Shown piece by piece: positions 47,383 to 55,720 of a DNA stretch of 64,000 nt (positions are counted from its first letter, which is position 1; the number at the start of each line of letters is the position of its first letter). Made by a program: the position numbers and the translations under genes. The DNA lies in the NCBI RefSeq assembly GCF_900115975.1, contig NZ_FOYM01000016.1:1-64000 (forward strand). Reading direction: 5' to 3'. Source of the DNA: Desulfoscipio geothermicus DSM 3669. GTDB lineage: Bacteria > Bacillota > Desulfotomaculia > Desulfotomaculales > Desulfallaceae. Below the pieces are notes generated by a model. That model was not told where the DNA came from, made no database searches, and saw only the letters and a program-made list of their open reading frames with translations.

Positions 47383-48498
47383 ATGAGTAAAAGAGACTTC
47401 AGCCGGATGCAAAGGCTGGTGGTGAAGGTGGGTTCCAGCTCGCTGACCTATGCCACCGGCAAACTTAATATAGAACAAATCGAACGCCTGGTGCGCCAGC
47501 TGGTCGACCTGCACAACCGGGGGATGGACGTGCTGCTGGTCACTTCCGGGGCCGTCGGCGCCGGCATGGGTAAACTGGGTTTTACCGCCCGCCCCCGCAC
47601 CATCCCCGAAAAACAGGCGGCGGCCGCCGTGGGGCAGGGCATATTGCTGCATATGTATGAAAAAATATTTGCGGAATACGGTATAGTGGTGGGGCAGGTG
47701 CTGCTGACCCGGGAGGACTTCGCCGACCGGCGGCGCTTTTTAAACGCCCGTCACACCCTGCAGGCGATGCTGGGCCTGCATGTTATACCGGTTATCAATG
47801 AAAATGACACCGTGGCCGTGGATGAAATCAAGCTGGGGGACAATGATAACCTGGCCGCGTTGGTGGCGGGGCTGGTGGACGCAGACTTGCTGGTGCTGCT
47901 CTCGGACGTGGACGGGCTTTACGACGGTAAGCCTGGGGCTGCCGGGGCCCGGGTGATTAAAGAAATTCATGAAATTAATGATAAGATTGAGGCGCTGGCC
48001 GGGGGCGTCGGTTCCAACGTGGGCACCGGCGGCATGGCGACCAAAATTCAGGCCGCCCGCATTGCCATGCATTCCGGGCTGGTGACCATTATCGCCCGGG
48101 CGTCGGAAACAGACGTGCTGCGCCGGCTGGTGGCCGGTGAGCCGCTGGGCACGGCCTTCTGGCCCTCGGTTAAGCTGGTCAATAAAAAAAGGTGGATTGC
48201 TTACGGCGCCACGGTGTGCGGGCGTATTCACATTGACGAGGGGGCGGTGCGGGCCCTGCGGCAAAACGGTAAAAGCCTGCTGCCCTCCGGTGTTACCGGC
48301 GTGGAGGGCAGCTTTGAAATGGGCAATACCGTAAGCGTTATTGCCCCGGACGGCAGGGAAATAGCCCGGGGGATAGTCAATTATTCGGCTATCGAGGTGG
48401 AAAAAATCAAGGGCAAAAAGACCGGCGAAATAGCGGCATTGCTGGGCTACAAGGACTACGATGAAATAATCCACCGGGACAACCTGGCCCTGGAATAA
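47383..48498 (+). CDS. proB: Glutamate 5-kinase
   Basis: 371 residues: amino-acid kinase domain (LVVKVGSSSLT, VTSGAVGAGMGKLG, INENDTVAVDEIKLGDNDNLAALVA, GTGGMATKIQAA) and a C-terminal PUA domain. First step of proline synthesis, sensitive to proline. The proA partner that often follows is not here; repeat B1 and nadD come next. ATG 47383, weak GCGGAG ribosome site, 13 nt after obgE. Confidence 0.96.
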   Translation: MSKRDFSRMQRLVVKVGSSSLTYATGKLNIEQIERLVRQLVDLHNRGMDVLLVTSGAVGAGMGKLGFTARPRTIPEKQAAAAVGQGILLHMYEKIFAEYGIVVGQVLLTREDFADRRRFLNARHTLQAMLGLHVIPVINENDTVAVDEIKLGDNDNLAALVAGLVDADLLVLLSDVDGLYDGKPGAAGARVIKEIHEINDKIEALAGGVGSNVGTGGMATKIQAARIAMHSGLVTIIARASETDVLRRLVAGEPLGTAFWPSVKLVNKKRWIAYGATVCGRIHIDEGAVRALRQNGKSLLPSGVTGVEGSFEMGNTVSVIAPDGREIARGIVNYSAIEVEKIKGKKTGEIAALLGYKDYDEIIHRDNLALE

Positions 48499-48503
48499 AA
48501 GAC

Positions 48504-48564
48504 GGTGCCGGGTGTTGAAAGTTGAAAGTTAATTATTGACTTTCAACTTTCAACACCCGGCACC
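48504..48564. repeat. Family B palindrome B1 (complete)
   Basis: Perfect 26-bp arms: 48504-48529 begins GGTGCCGGGTGTTGAAAG and 48539-48564 is its exact reverse complement, loop TAATTATTG. It lies 5 nt after the proB stop and ends 1 nt before the GGAGGAG ribosome site of nadD. Confidence 0.9.
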
Positions 48565-48577
48565 GGAGGAGTTGTAC

Positions 48578-49213
48578 ATGTTTAAGGATACCGGTCAAAA
48601 GAAAGGCACAAAAAGAATCGGTTTAATGGGGGGAACATTCGACCCCATCCACCACGGCCATCTGGTCACAGCGGAAGAAGCGCGCTGCCAGTTCGGTATG
48701 GAGAAAGTCATTTTTATCCCGGCCGCCATGCCGCCCCATAAGACCAGAAAAGGTATTTCCCACCCGCAACACAGGCTGGAAATGACCCAAAGCGCGGTGC
48801 GGACCAATTCTTACTTTACCGTTTCGGATATAGAAATAAAAAGGGAAGGACTTTCTTATACCATAGATACGGTGCAGGAAATGCGGGAAATATATGCCGG
48901 CTGGGAATTGTTTTTTATTACCGGTGCGGATGCCGTGCTGGAGATTTTAACCTGGAAAAATGTTATCGGACTGTTGGAGCAATGTTATTTTGTGGCGGCC
49001 ACCCGCCCGGGATTTAAACTGGAAAGTATAGGCGATAAGTTGGACAACCTGCCGGAGAACTGCCTGGCCAGGATCAAGACCATGGAAGTGCCCGCCCTGG
49101 CTATATCCTCTACCGAGATCAGGCGCCGGGTGCGCGAGGGCAGACCTATCAAATACCTGCTGCCGGAAGCGGTGGAGGAATATATTTATCAAAAAAGATT
49201 ATATCAAGGTTAA
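48578..49213 (+). CDS. nadD: Nicotinate-mononucleotide adenylyltransferase
   Basis: 211 residues: nucleotidyltransferase motif GGTFDPIHHGHLV, the central FITGADAVLEILTWKN, and the C-terminal ISSTEIRRRVREGRP. It makes NaAD for NAD synthesis. ATG 48578 follows GGAGGAG; the upstream open part lies inside repeat B1. Start of a nadD-RRM-yqeK-rsfS group. Confidence 0.96.
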   Translation: MFKDTGQKKGTKRIGLMGGTFDPIHHGHLVTAEEARCQFGMEKVIFIPAAMPPHKTRKGISHPQHRLEMTQSAVRTNSYFTVSDIEIKREGLSYTIDTVQEMREIYAGWELFFITGADAVLEILTWKNVIGLLEQCYFVAATRPGFKLESIGDKLDNLPENCLARIKTMEVPALAISSTEIRRRVREGRPIKYLLPEAVEEYIYQKRLYQG

Positions 49214-49309
49214 AAACTTGGCAAAGTTTAATTGTATTATGATTTTTCCTTTTGCAAATAATACATTACACACCACGAAATGCAGTACTGGAAAAGAGGT
49301 GATCAATCA

Positions 49310-49576
49310 ATGGCTCGTACACTCTATGTAGGCAACCTTCCGTGGGCAACCAAAGCCGAGGATCTGGCTGAAGCTTTTGCAAATTATGGTGAAGTCTTGG
49401 ACAGCCGAATTATTACTGACAGGGAAACCGGGCGTTCGCGCGGGTTCGGTTTTGTAGAGGTAAACGACGAGGATGCCGACGGAATGATCGAGGCACTTAA
49501 CGGCACCGAATTTGGCGGGCGGATAATTACCGTCAACGAAGCCCGGGCCAAAGAAAACAATAACCCAGCTCATTAA
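49310..49576 (+). CDS. RRM-domain RNA-binding protein
   Basis: 88 residues, one RNA recognition motif: RNP2 TLYVGNLPW at residues 3-11 and RNP1 RGFGFVEV near 43. Short basic/acidic tail. Such single-RRM proteins in bacteria resemble cold-induced RNA chaperones of cyanobacteria. ATG 49310 follows AGAGGTGA. A terminator overlaps its stop, so it is probably monocistronic. Confidence 0.93.
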   Translation: MARTLYVGNLPWATKAEDLAEAFANYGEVLDSRIITDRETGRSRGFGFVEVNDEDADGMIEALNGTEFGGRIITVNEARAKENNNPAH

Positions 49577-49600
49577 CCTCCTTAGCGGGAGGTTTTCTTT
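49574..49600 (+). terminator. Rho-independent terminator after the RRM gene
   Basis: AACCTCC and GGGAGGTT arms around TTAGC, followed by TTCTTT. The first bases are the stop codon of the RRM gene. Confidence 0.8.
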
Positions 49601-49658
49601 CAGTGCACAGCGTAATTTAAAAAAAGTTAACGGAGCTATAGGGACGGTTTTAAGGTAC

Positions 49659-49689
49659 GGGGACACACCTCCTTTGGAGGAATGTCCCC
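49659..49689. repeat. Family A-related hairpin A8
   Basis: GGGGACA and TGTCCCC arms enclosing an inner CTCC-TTT-GGAG stem. It shares the outer box with family A but has a different core, and lies just before yqeK. Confidence 0.55.
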
Positions 49690-49723
49690 AACTAATATAT
49701 GTTTACGGGGAGAAGAAGATTGT

Positions 49724-50317
49724 ATGGAGGTTTATTTACAGCGGTTAAAGGGTATGCTTGACAGTAAAAGATACGCTCATTCACTGAGGGTCATGGACAC
49801 CGCGGTGCGCTTGGCCGGCATATACGGCGCCGACCGGGAAAAGGCGGCGGTGGCGGGTCTGTTGCACGACTGCGCCAGGGATATGCCGGGGGAAAGGCTT
49901 TTGGCGCTGGCCCGGCAGCACGCCCTGGAAATTACCGAAGTGGAAGAGATTTTGCCGGTATTGCTGCACGCGCCGGTGGGCGCCCTTATGGCCCGGCTGG
50001 AATTCGGCGTACATAATATTGCGGTCCTTCGCGCCATTTCCCGGCATACGCTTGGTGGCGTCAGTATGAGTTTGTTGGATAAGATTGTGTTTGTAGCGGA
50101 TAAGGTGGAGCCGGGCCGCCGTTTTCCCGGTGTGCAAAAGCTGCGGGAAGAGGCGGAACAAAACCTGGACCGGACGTTGTTGCGCTGTTTTGACATGGCT
50201 ATAAACCTTTCCGTGCAAAAAGGGGAGCCGGTTCACCCCTTGACGGTAATGGCACGCAACCAGTTGATTTTTGCGGTTGAGGTTTCAGAAAAAAAATTCG
50301 CTTCTATTGAATTTTAA
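49724..50317 (+). CDS. yqeK: YqeK-like HD-domain Ap4A hydrolase
   Basis: 197 residues. HD motifs in order: AHSLRVMDTAV, LLHDCARD, LLHAPVGA and ISRHTLGG, then DKIVFVADKVEPGR, the pattern of YqeK symmetrical diadenosine tetraphosphatases. ATG 49724 follows GGGGAGAAG; the frame is open from 49682 but crosses hairpin A8. Conserved neighbour of nadD and rsfS. Confidence 0.93.
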   Translation: MEVYLQRLKGMLDSKRYAHSLRVMDTAVRLAGIYGADREKAAVAGLLHDCARDMPGERLLALARQHALEITEVEEILPVLLHAPVGALMARLEFGVHNIAVLRAISRHTLGGVSMSLLDKIVFVADKVEPGRRFPGVQKLREEAEQNLDRTLLRCFDMAINLSVQKGEPVHPLTVMARNQLIFAVEVSEKKFASIEF

Positions 50318-50388
50318 CGTTTTAGCAGGAACTTTTGGCCGGTGCGCGAATATCCATTTATTATAAAGAAAATTGGGGGGACTGCTTG

Positions 50389-50745
50389 TTGATAATTGAA
50401 CCACAGGTTCTGGCGCAGGTTGCAGTTGAAGCGGCGGAGGAAAAGAAAGCCATGGATATCACCGTATTAAACATCGGTGGTGTGTCCGTAGTTGCCGAAT
50501 ATTTTGTTATCTGCAGCAGCCGTTCGCCCGTGCATGCCCGGGCTATAGCCGAGGAGATTGAAAAAAGACTTCAACAGCTTAATGTCGCCCGACCCCGTAG
50601 GGAAGGTCTGAGGACGGGGCAGTGGGTGCTGCTGGATTACGGTTCAGTGGTGGTGCACATCTTTCAGGAAGAGCAGCGCCGTTTTTACAACCTTGAACAC
50701 CTGTGGGGGGATGCTCCGGTAGTCAGGTCCCCGATAAGTATTTAA
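50389..50745 (+). CDS. rsfS: Ribosomal silencing factor RsfS
   Basis: 118 residues: KKAMDITVLNIGGVSVVAEYFVICSSRSPVHARAIAEEI and GQWVLLDYGSVVVHIF are the family core. It binds L14 and blocks subunit joining in starvation. TTG at 50389 (or 50386) lies after a GGGGGG ribosome site. Confidence 0.94.
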   Translation: MIIEPQVLAQVAVEAAEEKKAMDITVLNIGGVSVVAEYFVICSSRSPVHARAIAEEIEKRLQQLNVARPRREGLRTGQWVLLDYGSVVVHIFQEEQRRFYNLEHLWGDAPVVRSPISI

Positions 50746-50762
50746 TACTTATAATTTTTACA

Positions 50763-50791
50763 TTGACTTTATGGATTGAATATCTTATAAT
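50763..50791 (+). promoter_or_regulatory. Sigma-A promoter of the T-box/tRNA-Ala leader
   Basis: TTGACT (50763-50768), an exact 17-nt spacer and a consensus TATAAT (50786-50791). This strong promoter would transcribe the T-box leader and the tRNA inside it. Confidence 0.85.
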
Positions 50792-50797
50792 AAGGCT

Positions 50798-51125
50798 CAG
50801 GTTTAATAATGAAAAACATTGAAGGGGAGTAGTAATCCATAGCATTATCCCCAGAGAGCCGCCGGTTGGTGCGAGGCGGTGGGTAATGCGGGTGAACTCG
50901 CCCCGGAGTTGCCCGGGGGAAAGCTGTCAAGTACACCGGGCCGGTGCGTGCCGTTAGCACGTTGAGCGGTTAAAGTTATGGGGATGTAGCTCAGATGGGA
51001 GAGCGCCTGAATGGCATTCAGGAGGTCAGGGGTTCGATCCCCCTCATCTCCACCACATAACTTTATCAATTAGGGTGGTACCGCGAGTAAACCTCTCGTC
51101 CCTAAACAGGACAAGGGGTTTTTTG
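50798..51125 (+). ncRNA. T-box riboswitch, Leu (CUC) specifier, interrupted by a tRNA gene
   Basis: Stem I is canonical: GGGG (50824-50827) pairs with CCCC (50901-50904). The internal loop has AGUAGUA on one side and GAACUCG on the other, giving specifier CUC at 50897-50899. GCAUUA pairs with UAAUGC above it, then AGAGAGCCGCC and GGCGG. Further stems end at GAGCGGT (50964-50970). After the inserted tRNA, AGGGTGGTACCGCGAG (51072-51087) forms the antiterminator with CTCGTCCCT (51095-51103), and a terminator stem (51090-51120) with a T-run follows. The UGGU bulge (51076-51079) suits an ACCA tRNA end. Next gene: acyl-CoA synthetase. Confidence 0.9.
50980..51055 (+). tRNA. tRNA-Ala (anticodon GGC), embedded in a T-box leader
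   Basis: 76 nt with encoded CCA. Acceptor GGGGATG pairs with CATCTCC with one G-U; D arm GCTC-AGATGGGA-GAGC; anticodon stem CCTGA/TCAGG around ATGGCAT, anticodon GGC; T arm AGGGG-TTCGATC-CCCCT; end ACCA. All stems are intact, so it should be functional. It is flanked by TAAAGTTAT (50971-50979) and ATAACTTTA (51057-51065), exact reverse complements that extend the acceptor stem. No promoter of its own was found between Stem I and the tRNA. Confidence 0.97.
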
Positions 51126-51248
51126 TTTTCTAATATACCCGTGCCGCCGGCGCGGCAAAATCAGAAGGGTGATATGTTTTACTTTCAAGGCATTGTAGAT
51201 TCTATATTCTTTAATGCGTTAACTCGATAAAGGATTAGGGGTGACAAC

Positions 51249-52913
51249 ATGATTAAAAATTGGGACCAGATAACCATCGGGGACTTGCTGGACCGGGCGG
51301 CGGGCCGTTACCCGCACAATGAAGCCTTGGTTTACCCGGACCGGAATCTCAGGTATACATACCGGCAGTTTCAACAGAAATGCAACCGGGTGGCCAAAGG
51401 GTTAATGGCTTTGGGGATCAAACGGGGCGAGCATATCGCCATCCTGGCGCCCAATGTGCCGGAGTGGGTGATTTGCCAGTTTGCCAGCGCTAAAATGGGC
51501 GCTGTCCTTACAACGGTCAATACCAATTACAAATTATTTGAGTTGGAGTACCTGCTTCGCCAGTCCGATGCCACCACCTTGATTTTTACCGGCGGGACCA
51601 AAGAAACTAACTATATAAATATGGTATATGAACTTTGCCCGGAACTTTATGACAGCATGCCCGGCCGGTTAAACAGCAAAAAGCTGCCCATGCTGAAAAA
51701 TCTGATATTTATCGGCGAAGAATCAATGCCGGGAATGTTTACCTGGGAACAAATGCTGGCCCTGGGTGAGAGAATTTCCGGCGAGGAACTGATAGCCCGG
51801 CAGCTTTCCCTGGAGCCGGACGATGTGGCCAACATGCAGTATACCTCGGGTACCACCGGCTTCCCCAAGGGAGTTATGCTTACGCACCGCAACCTGGTGG
51901 GGAATGCTTTGGGTATAGGCAAGTGCATGAATTTCAGTCCCGACGACCGCCTGTGTATCCCGGTGCCGCTGTTCCATTGCTTCGGTTGTGTGCTGGGCAC
52001 TTTGTCCTGTGTTTCTTATGCGTCCACCATGGTAGTGCTGGAAACATTCAACCCGGTCAAGGTTCTGGAAGCGGTGGAGAAAGAGCGGTGTACCGCGCTG
52101 CACGGGGTGCCTACCATGTTTATCACCGAGCTGGAGGTGCTGGAAAATCAGCCCTATGACACTTCTTCCCTGCGCACCGGCATTATGGCCGGAGCGCCGT
52201 GCCCCATTGAAGTGATGCGGGCCGTGGTGGAGAAAATGGGCATGCGTGAAATAGTGATCACTTACGGCCAGACCGAAGCCGCACCGGGCATTACCATGAC
52301 CAAGACGGATGACCCGCTGGAAGTGAGGGTGGCCACGGTGGGTAAAGCTCTGGACGGGGTGGAGGTCAAAGTAGTGGACCCGGCCAGCGGAGAAGAACTG
52401 CCCCCGGGCCGCCAGGGAGAAATATGCGCCCGCGGTTACAACGTAATGAAGGGGTATTACAAAATGCCCGAAGCGACCGCTGCCGCCATTGACAAGGACG
52501 GCTGGCTGCACACAGGTGACCTGGGAATCATGGATGAAAAAGGTTACCTGCGCATTACCGGCAGGATCAAGGATATGATCATCCGGGGCGGGGAGAACAT
52601 TTATCCCCGGGAAATTGAAGAATTCCTCTATACCCACCCGCAGATCAAAGATGTGCAGGTGGTTGGCGTGCCAAGCAAGAAGTACGGGGAAGAAGTGATG
52701 GCCTTTATCCAGTTAAAAGAGGGGGCCGGGGTAACCGATGAGGATGTCAAGAATTATTGCGCGGGTAAGATAGCCCGGTATAAAATTCCCTCGTACATCC
52801 AATTTGTAGATAGTTACCCCACCACCGCCAACGGCAAAGTGCAAAAATTCAAGCTGCGGGAAATGGGTATCAAAAGAATATCCAAAGGGGATGGGACAGC
52901 GGGGATAGTTTAA
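51249..52913 (+). CDS. AMP-forming acyl-CoA synthetase
   Basis: 554 residues of the ANL superfamily: P-loop-like YTSGTTGFPKGVMLTHRN near residue 200, ITYGQTEAAPG, GWLHTGDLGIMDEKGYLRITGRIKD and the C-terminal catalytic Lys in TTANGKVQKFKLR. It resembles medium- or long-chain and other fatty acyl-CoA synthetases; the acid is not predictable. It lies just behind the Leu-type T-box, which may make its expression respond to leucyl-tRNA charging; a branched-chain acid substrate would fit but is speculation. ATG 51249; the ribosome site (TTAGGGGTGA) is moderate. Confidence 0.93.
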   Translation: MIKNWDQITIGDLLDRAAGRYPHNEALVYPDRNLRYTYRQFQQKCNRVAKGLMALGIKRGEHIAILAPNVPEWVICQFASAKMGAVLTTVNTNYKLFELEYLLRQSDATTLIFTGGTKETNYINMVYELCPELYDSMPGRLNSKKLPMLKNLIFIGEESMPGMFTWEQMLALGERISGEELIARQLSLEPDDVANMQYTSGTTGFPKGVMLTHRNLVGNALGIGKCMNFSPDDRLCIPVPLFHCFGCVLGTLSCVSYASTMVVLETFNPVKVLEAVEKERCTALHGVPTMFITELEVLENQPYDTSSLRTGIMAGAPCPIEVMRAVVEKMGMREIVITYGQTEAAPGITMTKTDDPLEVRVATVGKALDGVEVKVVDPASGEELPPGRQGEICARGYNVMKGYYKMPEATAAAIDKDGWLHTGDLGIMDEKGYLRITGRIKDMIIRGGENIYPREIEEFLYTHPQIKDVQVVGVPSKKYGEEVMAFIQLKEGAGVTDEDVKNYCAGKIARYKIPSYIQFVDSYPTTANGKVQKFKLREMGIKRISKGDGTAGIV

Positions 52914-53001
52914 AAACTTGTTACCCATAACAAAATATGATAATATAAATTCGGTTTGCGAAGGTGTAAACCGAAAATGCTCCGATTCCTGGTAGATTGA
53001 G

Positions 53002-53047
53002 CCGGCGGGCCTGTTTTGACATGTTGGTTAAACAGGAGGCCGGTTTT
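53002..53047 (+). terminator. Terminator-like hairpin between the acyl-CoA synthetase gene and leuS
   Basis: Outer CCGGC/GCCGG and inner CCTGTTT/AAACAGG stems around a 13-nt loop, followed by TTTTATT. It ends 31 nt before the leuS ATG, so it may be an attenuator or may reduce read-through from the T-box unit into leuS. Confidence 0.6.
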
Positions 53048-53078
53048 ATTCATATAAATTTTATGTCGGGAGGATGCC

Positions 53079-55562
53079 ATGAAGGACCGTTATGATTTTA
53101 AGGAAATAGAAGCCAAGTGGCAACAAAAGTGGGCTGAACAGGATATTTACGCTGTTCCTGATTTCAGCGACCGGCCCAAGTATTACTGCCTGGAGATGTT
53201 CCCCTACCCCTCGGGAAAACTGCACATGGGGCACGTGCGCAATTATTCCATTGGCGACGTGGTGGCCCGTTATAAAACCATGCAGGGTTTCAATGTGCTG
53301 CACCCCATGGGGTGGGACGCCTTCGGCCTGCCGGCGGAAAACGCGGCCATCAAGCACGGGGCGCTGCACCCGGCCCAGTGGACCAAGGACAATATAGACG
53401 CCATGCGCGCGCAGTTGAAACAGCTGGGCATCAGTTACGACTGGAACCGGGAGGTGGCCACCTGTCATCCCGGTTACTACAAGTGGACCCAGTGGTTGTT
53501 CCTGCAGTTGTATCACAAAGGGCTGGCTTACAAAAAGAAAGCGGCCGTCAACTGGTGTCCTTCCTGCGCTACTGTACTGGCCAACGAGCAGGTCAAGGAG
53601 GGTATATGCGAGCGCTGCGCCAGTGATGTGGAGAAAAGGGAACTGGAACAGTGGTTCTTTAAGATCACCGACTACGCCGACCGGCTGCTGGCCGACCTGG
53701 ACAAGTTGCAGGGATGGCCGGACAAGGTCAAGATCATGCAGGAGAACTGGATCGGGCGCAGCGAAGGCGCTGAGATTACTTTTACCATAGACGGGTTTGA
53801 TGAAACCATCACGGTTTTCACCACCCGGCCGGATACGATATACGGTGTCACTTACATGGTGCTGGCGCCGGAGCATCCGCTGGTGGAAAAACTGATCGCG
53901 GGCCGGCCCCAGGCTGAACAAGTTAAAGAATTTGTAGCCCGGGTACGCAACCAGAGCGAGCTGGCCCGCACCTCCACCGAGACGGAGAAAATCGGCCTGC
54001 CAACCGGCGCTTACTGTGTCAACCCGCTGAGCGGGGAAAAGGTGCCCATCCTGGTGGCCAACTACGTGCTTTTGGAGTACGGCACCGGCGCGGTGATGGG
54101 CGTGCCGGCGCACGACCAGCGTGACTTTGAATTCGCCCGTAAATACAACCTGCCCATCCGGGTGGTTATTCAGCCCGAGGGTGCGGAACTGGAACCGGAT
54201 TCCATGACCGAGGCGTACGACGGCGAGGGCTTGATGGTCAATTCCGGGCCCTTTGACGGCACTCCCAACCGGGAAGGCATTGCCGCCGTCACCCGTTACC
54301 TGGAGGAAAGGGGTCTGGGCAAAGGCCGCGTTAATTACCGCCTGCGGGACTGGCTTATTTCCCGGCAGCGTTACTGGGGTGCACCCATCCCCATAATTTA
54401 CTGTGACCGGTGCGGCGTGGTGCCGGTGCCCGAAGAGGATTTGCCCGTCATGCTGCCCATGGATGTGGCCTTCAAGCCCACCGGTCGTTCACCGCTGGAG
54501 GAACACCGGGACTTTGTCAATACCGCCTGCCCGTCCTGCGGCGGTCCGGCCCGCCGGGAAACGGACACCATGGACACCTTCATGTGTTCATCATGGTATT
54601 ACTACCGGTACACCAGCCCGCGGGACGAAGACAACGCCTGGGACCCGGACAAAGTCCGCCGGTGGCTGCCGGTGGACCAGTACATCGGCGGCGTGGAGCA
54701 CGCCATATTGCACCTGCTGTACAGCCGGTTCTTTACCAAGGTGCTGTGCGACCTGAAACTGGTGGATAACGACGAGCCCTTTACCAACCTGCTCACCCAG
54801 GGCATGGTGCTCAAGGACGGGGCTAAAATGAGCAAGTCCAAAGGCAATGTAGTGAGCCCGGAAGATATTGTGGCCGCCTACGGGGCCGATACCGCCCGGC
54901 TGTTCATTCTGTTTGCTTCGCCGCCCGAGCGGGACCTGGAATGGAGCGACCAGGGCGTGGAGGGCTGTTACCGCTTCCTGAACCGGGTCTGGCGGTTGGT
55001 GGCGCCGCTGGGCGATACGCCGGCGGGCGCGCCATTGCCCGGGAACGCCAAGCTGGCCGGGGTTAACAAGGACATGCGCCGGGTGACCCACCAGGCTATC
55101 AAGAAGGTTACCGAGGATGTGGGCAACCGGTTCAACTTCAATACGGCGGTCAGCGCCATCATGGAACTGGTCAACGCCATGTACCAGTACCGGGAAGTGC
55201 CCGAATGCGACCGCGACGCCGGGGTATTGCGCGAGGCGGTGGATGCGCTGCTGCTGTTGCTGGCTCCCTTTGCTCCGCATATCACCGAGGAATTATGGGC
55301 TGTTACGGGTCACGAGGGCAGCATCCACGCCATGCCGTGGCCGGCTTACGACCCGGAGGCCATTGTAGAGGACGAAATTACCATCGTGGTGCAGATCAAC
55401 GGCAAGGTACGGGACCGCATGCTGGTGCCGGCCGGCATGGAGCCGGATGCCATGCAGGAGCTGGTGATGCAGCAGGAGCGGGTTCAGCAATTGATTGGGG
55501 ACAAAAAAGTTCTTAAGGTGATTCCCGTGCCCGGTAAGCTGGTAAATATTGTAGTAAAATAA
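53079..55562 (+). CDS. leuS: Leucyl-tRNA synthetase
   Basis: 827 residues. HIGH motif [16 protein letters not shown] near residue 45, editing domain with [24 protein letters not shown] loop [16 protein letters not shown], and C-terminal domain ending [14 protein letters not shown]. Class I synthetase charging tRNA-Leu. ATG follows GGGAGGATGCC. No T-box of its own is visible in the 165-bp gap; the nearest is the Leu-specifier T-box before the acyl-CoA synthetase gene. Confidence 0.97.
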   Translation: MKDRYDFKEIEAKWQQKWAEQDIYAVPDFSDRPKYYCLEMFPYPSGKLHMGHVRNYSIGDVVARYKTMQGFNVLHPMGWDAFGLPAENAAIKHGALHPAQWTKDNIDAMRAQLKQLGISYDWNREVATCHPGYYKWTQWLFLQLYHKGLAYKKKAAVNWCPSCATVLANEQVKEGICERCASDVEKRELEQWFFKITDYADRLLADLDKLQGWPDKVKIMQENWIGRSEGAEITFTIDGFDETITVFTTRPDTIYGVTYMVLAPEHPLVEKLIAGRPQAEQVKEFVARVRNQSELARTSTETEKIGLPTGAYCVNPLSGEKVPILVANYVLLEYGTGAVMGVPAHDQRDFEFARKYNLPIRVVIQPEGAELEPDSMTEAYDGEGLMVNSGPFDGTPNREGIAAVTRYLEERGLGKGRVNYRLRDWLISRQRYWGAPIPIIYCDRCGVVPVPEEDLPVMLPMDVAFKPTGRSPLEEHRDFVNTACPSCGGPARRETDTMDTFMCSSWYYYRYTSPRDEDNAWDPDKVRRWLPVDQYIGGVEHAILHLLYSRFFTKVLCDLKLVDNDEPFTNLLTQGMVLKDGAKMSKSKGNVVSPEDIVAAYGADTARLFILFASPPERDLEWSDQGVEGCYRFLNRVWRLVAPLGDTPAGAPLPGNAKLAGVNKDMRRVTHQAIKKVTEDVGNRFNFNTAVSAIMELVNAMYQYREVPECDRDAGVLREAVDALLLLLAPFAPHITEELWAVTGHEGSIHAMPWPAYDPEAIVEDEITIVVQINGKVRDRMLVPAGMEPDAMQELVMQQERVQQLIGDKKVLKVIPVPGKLVNIVVK

Positions 55563-55578
55563 AATCTATAAATAAAAA

Positions 55579-55644
55579 AAGCAAAAAGGGGACAGGCAAC
55601 TTTTTTCGCATTTTGAAAAAAGAGCCTGTCCCCTTTTGCTTTTT
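55579..55644. repeat. Family A short palindrome A6
   Basis: GCAAAAAGGGGACAGGCA, a T6CGCAT4-GA6 core, then GCCTGTCCCCTTTTGC. It lies between convergent leuS and the LCP-like gene. Confidence 0.8.
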
Positions 55645-55676
55645 GGGGTCAGACTTAAACTTGTTTAAACTAACCA
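55645..55676 (+). repeat. Family C half-copy C2
   Basis: GGGGTCAGACTTAAACTTG and the following TTTAAACTAACC match the left arm of C1 (13535-13622). No right arm is present. It abuts repeat A6. Confidence 0.65.
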
Positions 55677-55720
55677 TAATATTTATATATACTGCTTAAA
55701 AGTTTAATGCAATCACCAAT

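Noticed and set aside
50897-50905. Reading the T-box specifier as GCC (Ala) to match the embedded tRNA
   Set aside because: GCC would lie in the lower helix (CCCC pairs GGGG) and would not be followed by a purine. CUC followed by G-CC fits the loop position.
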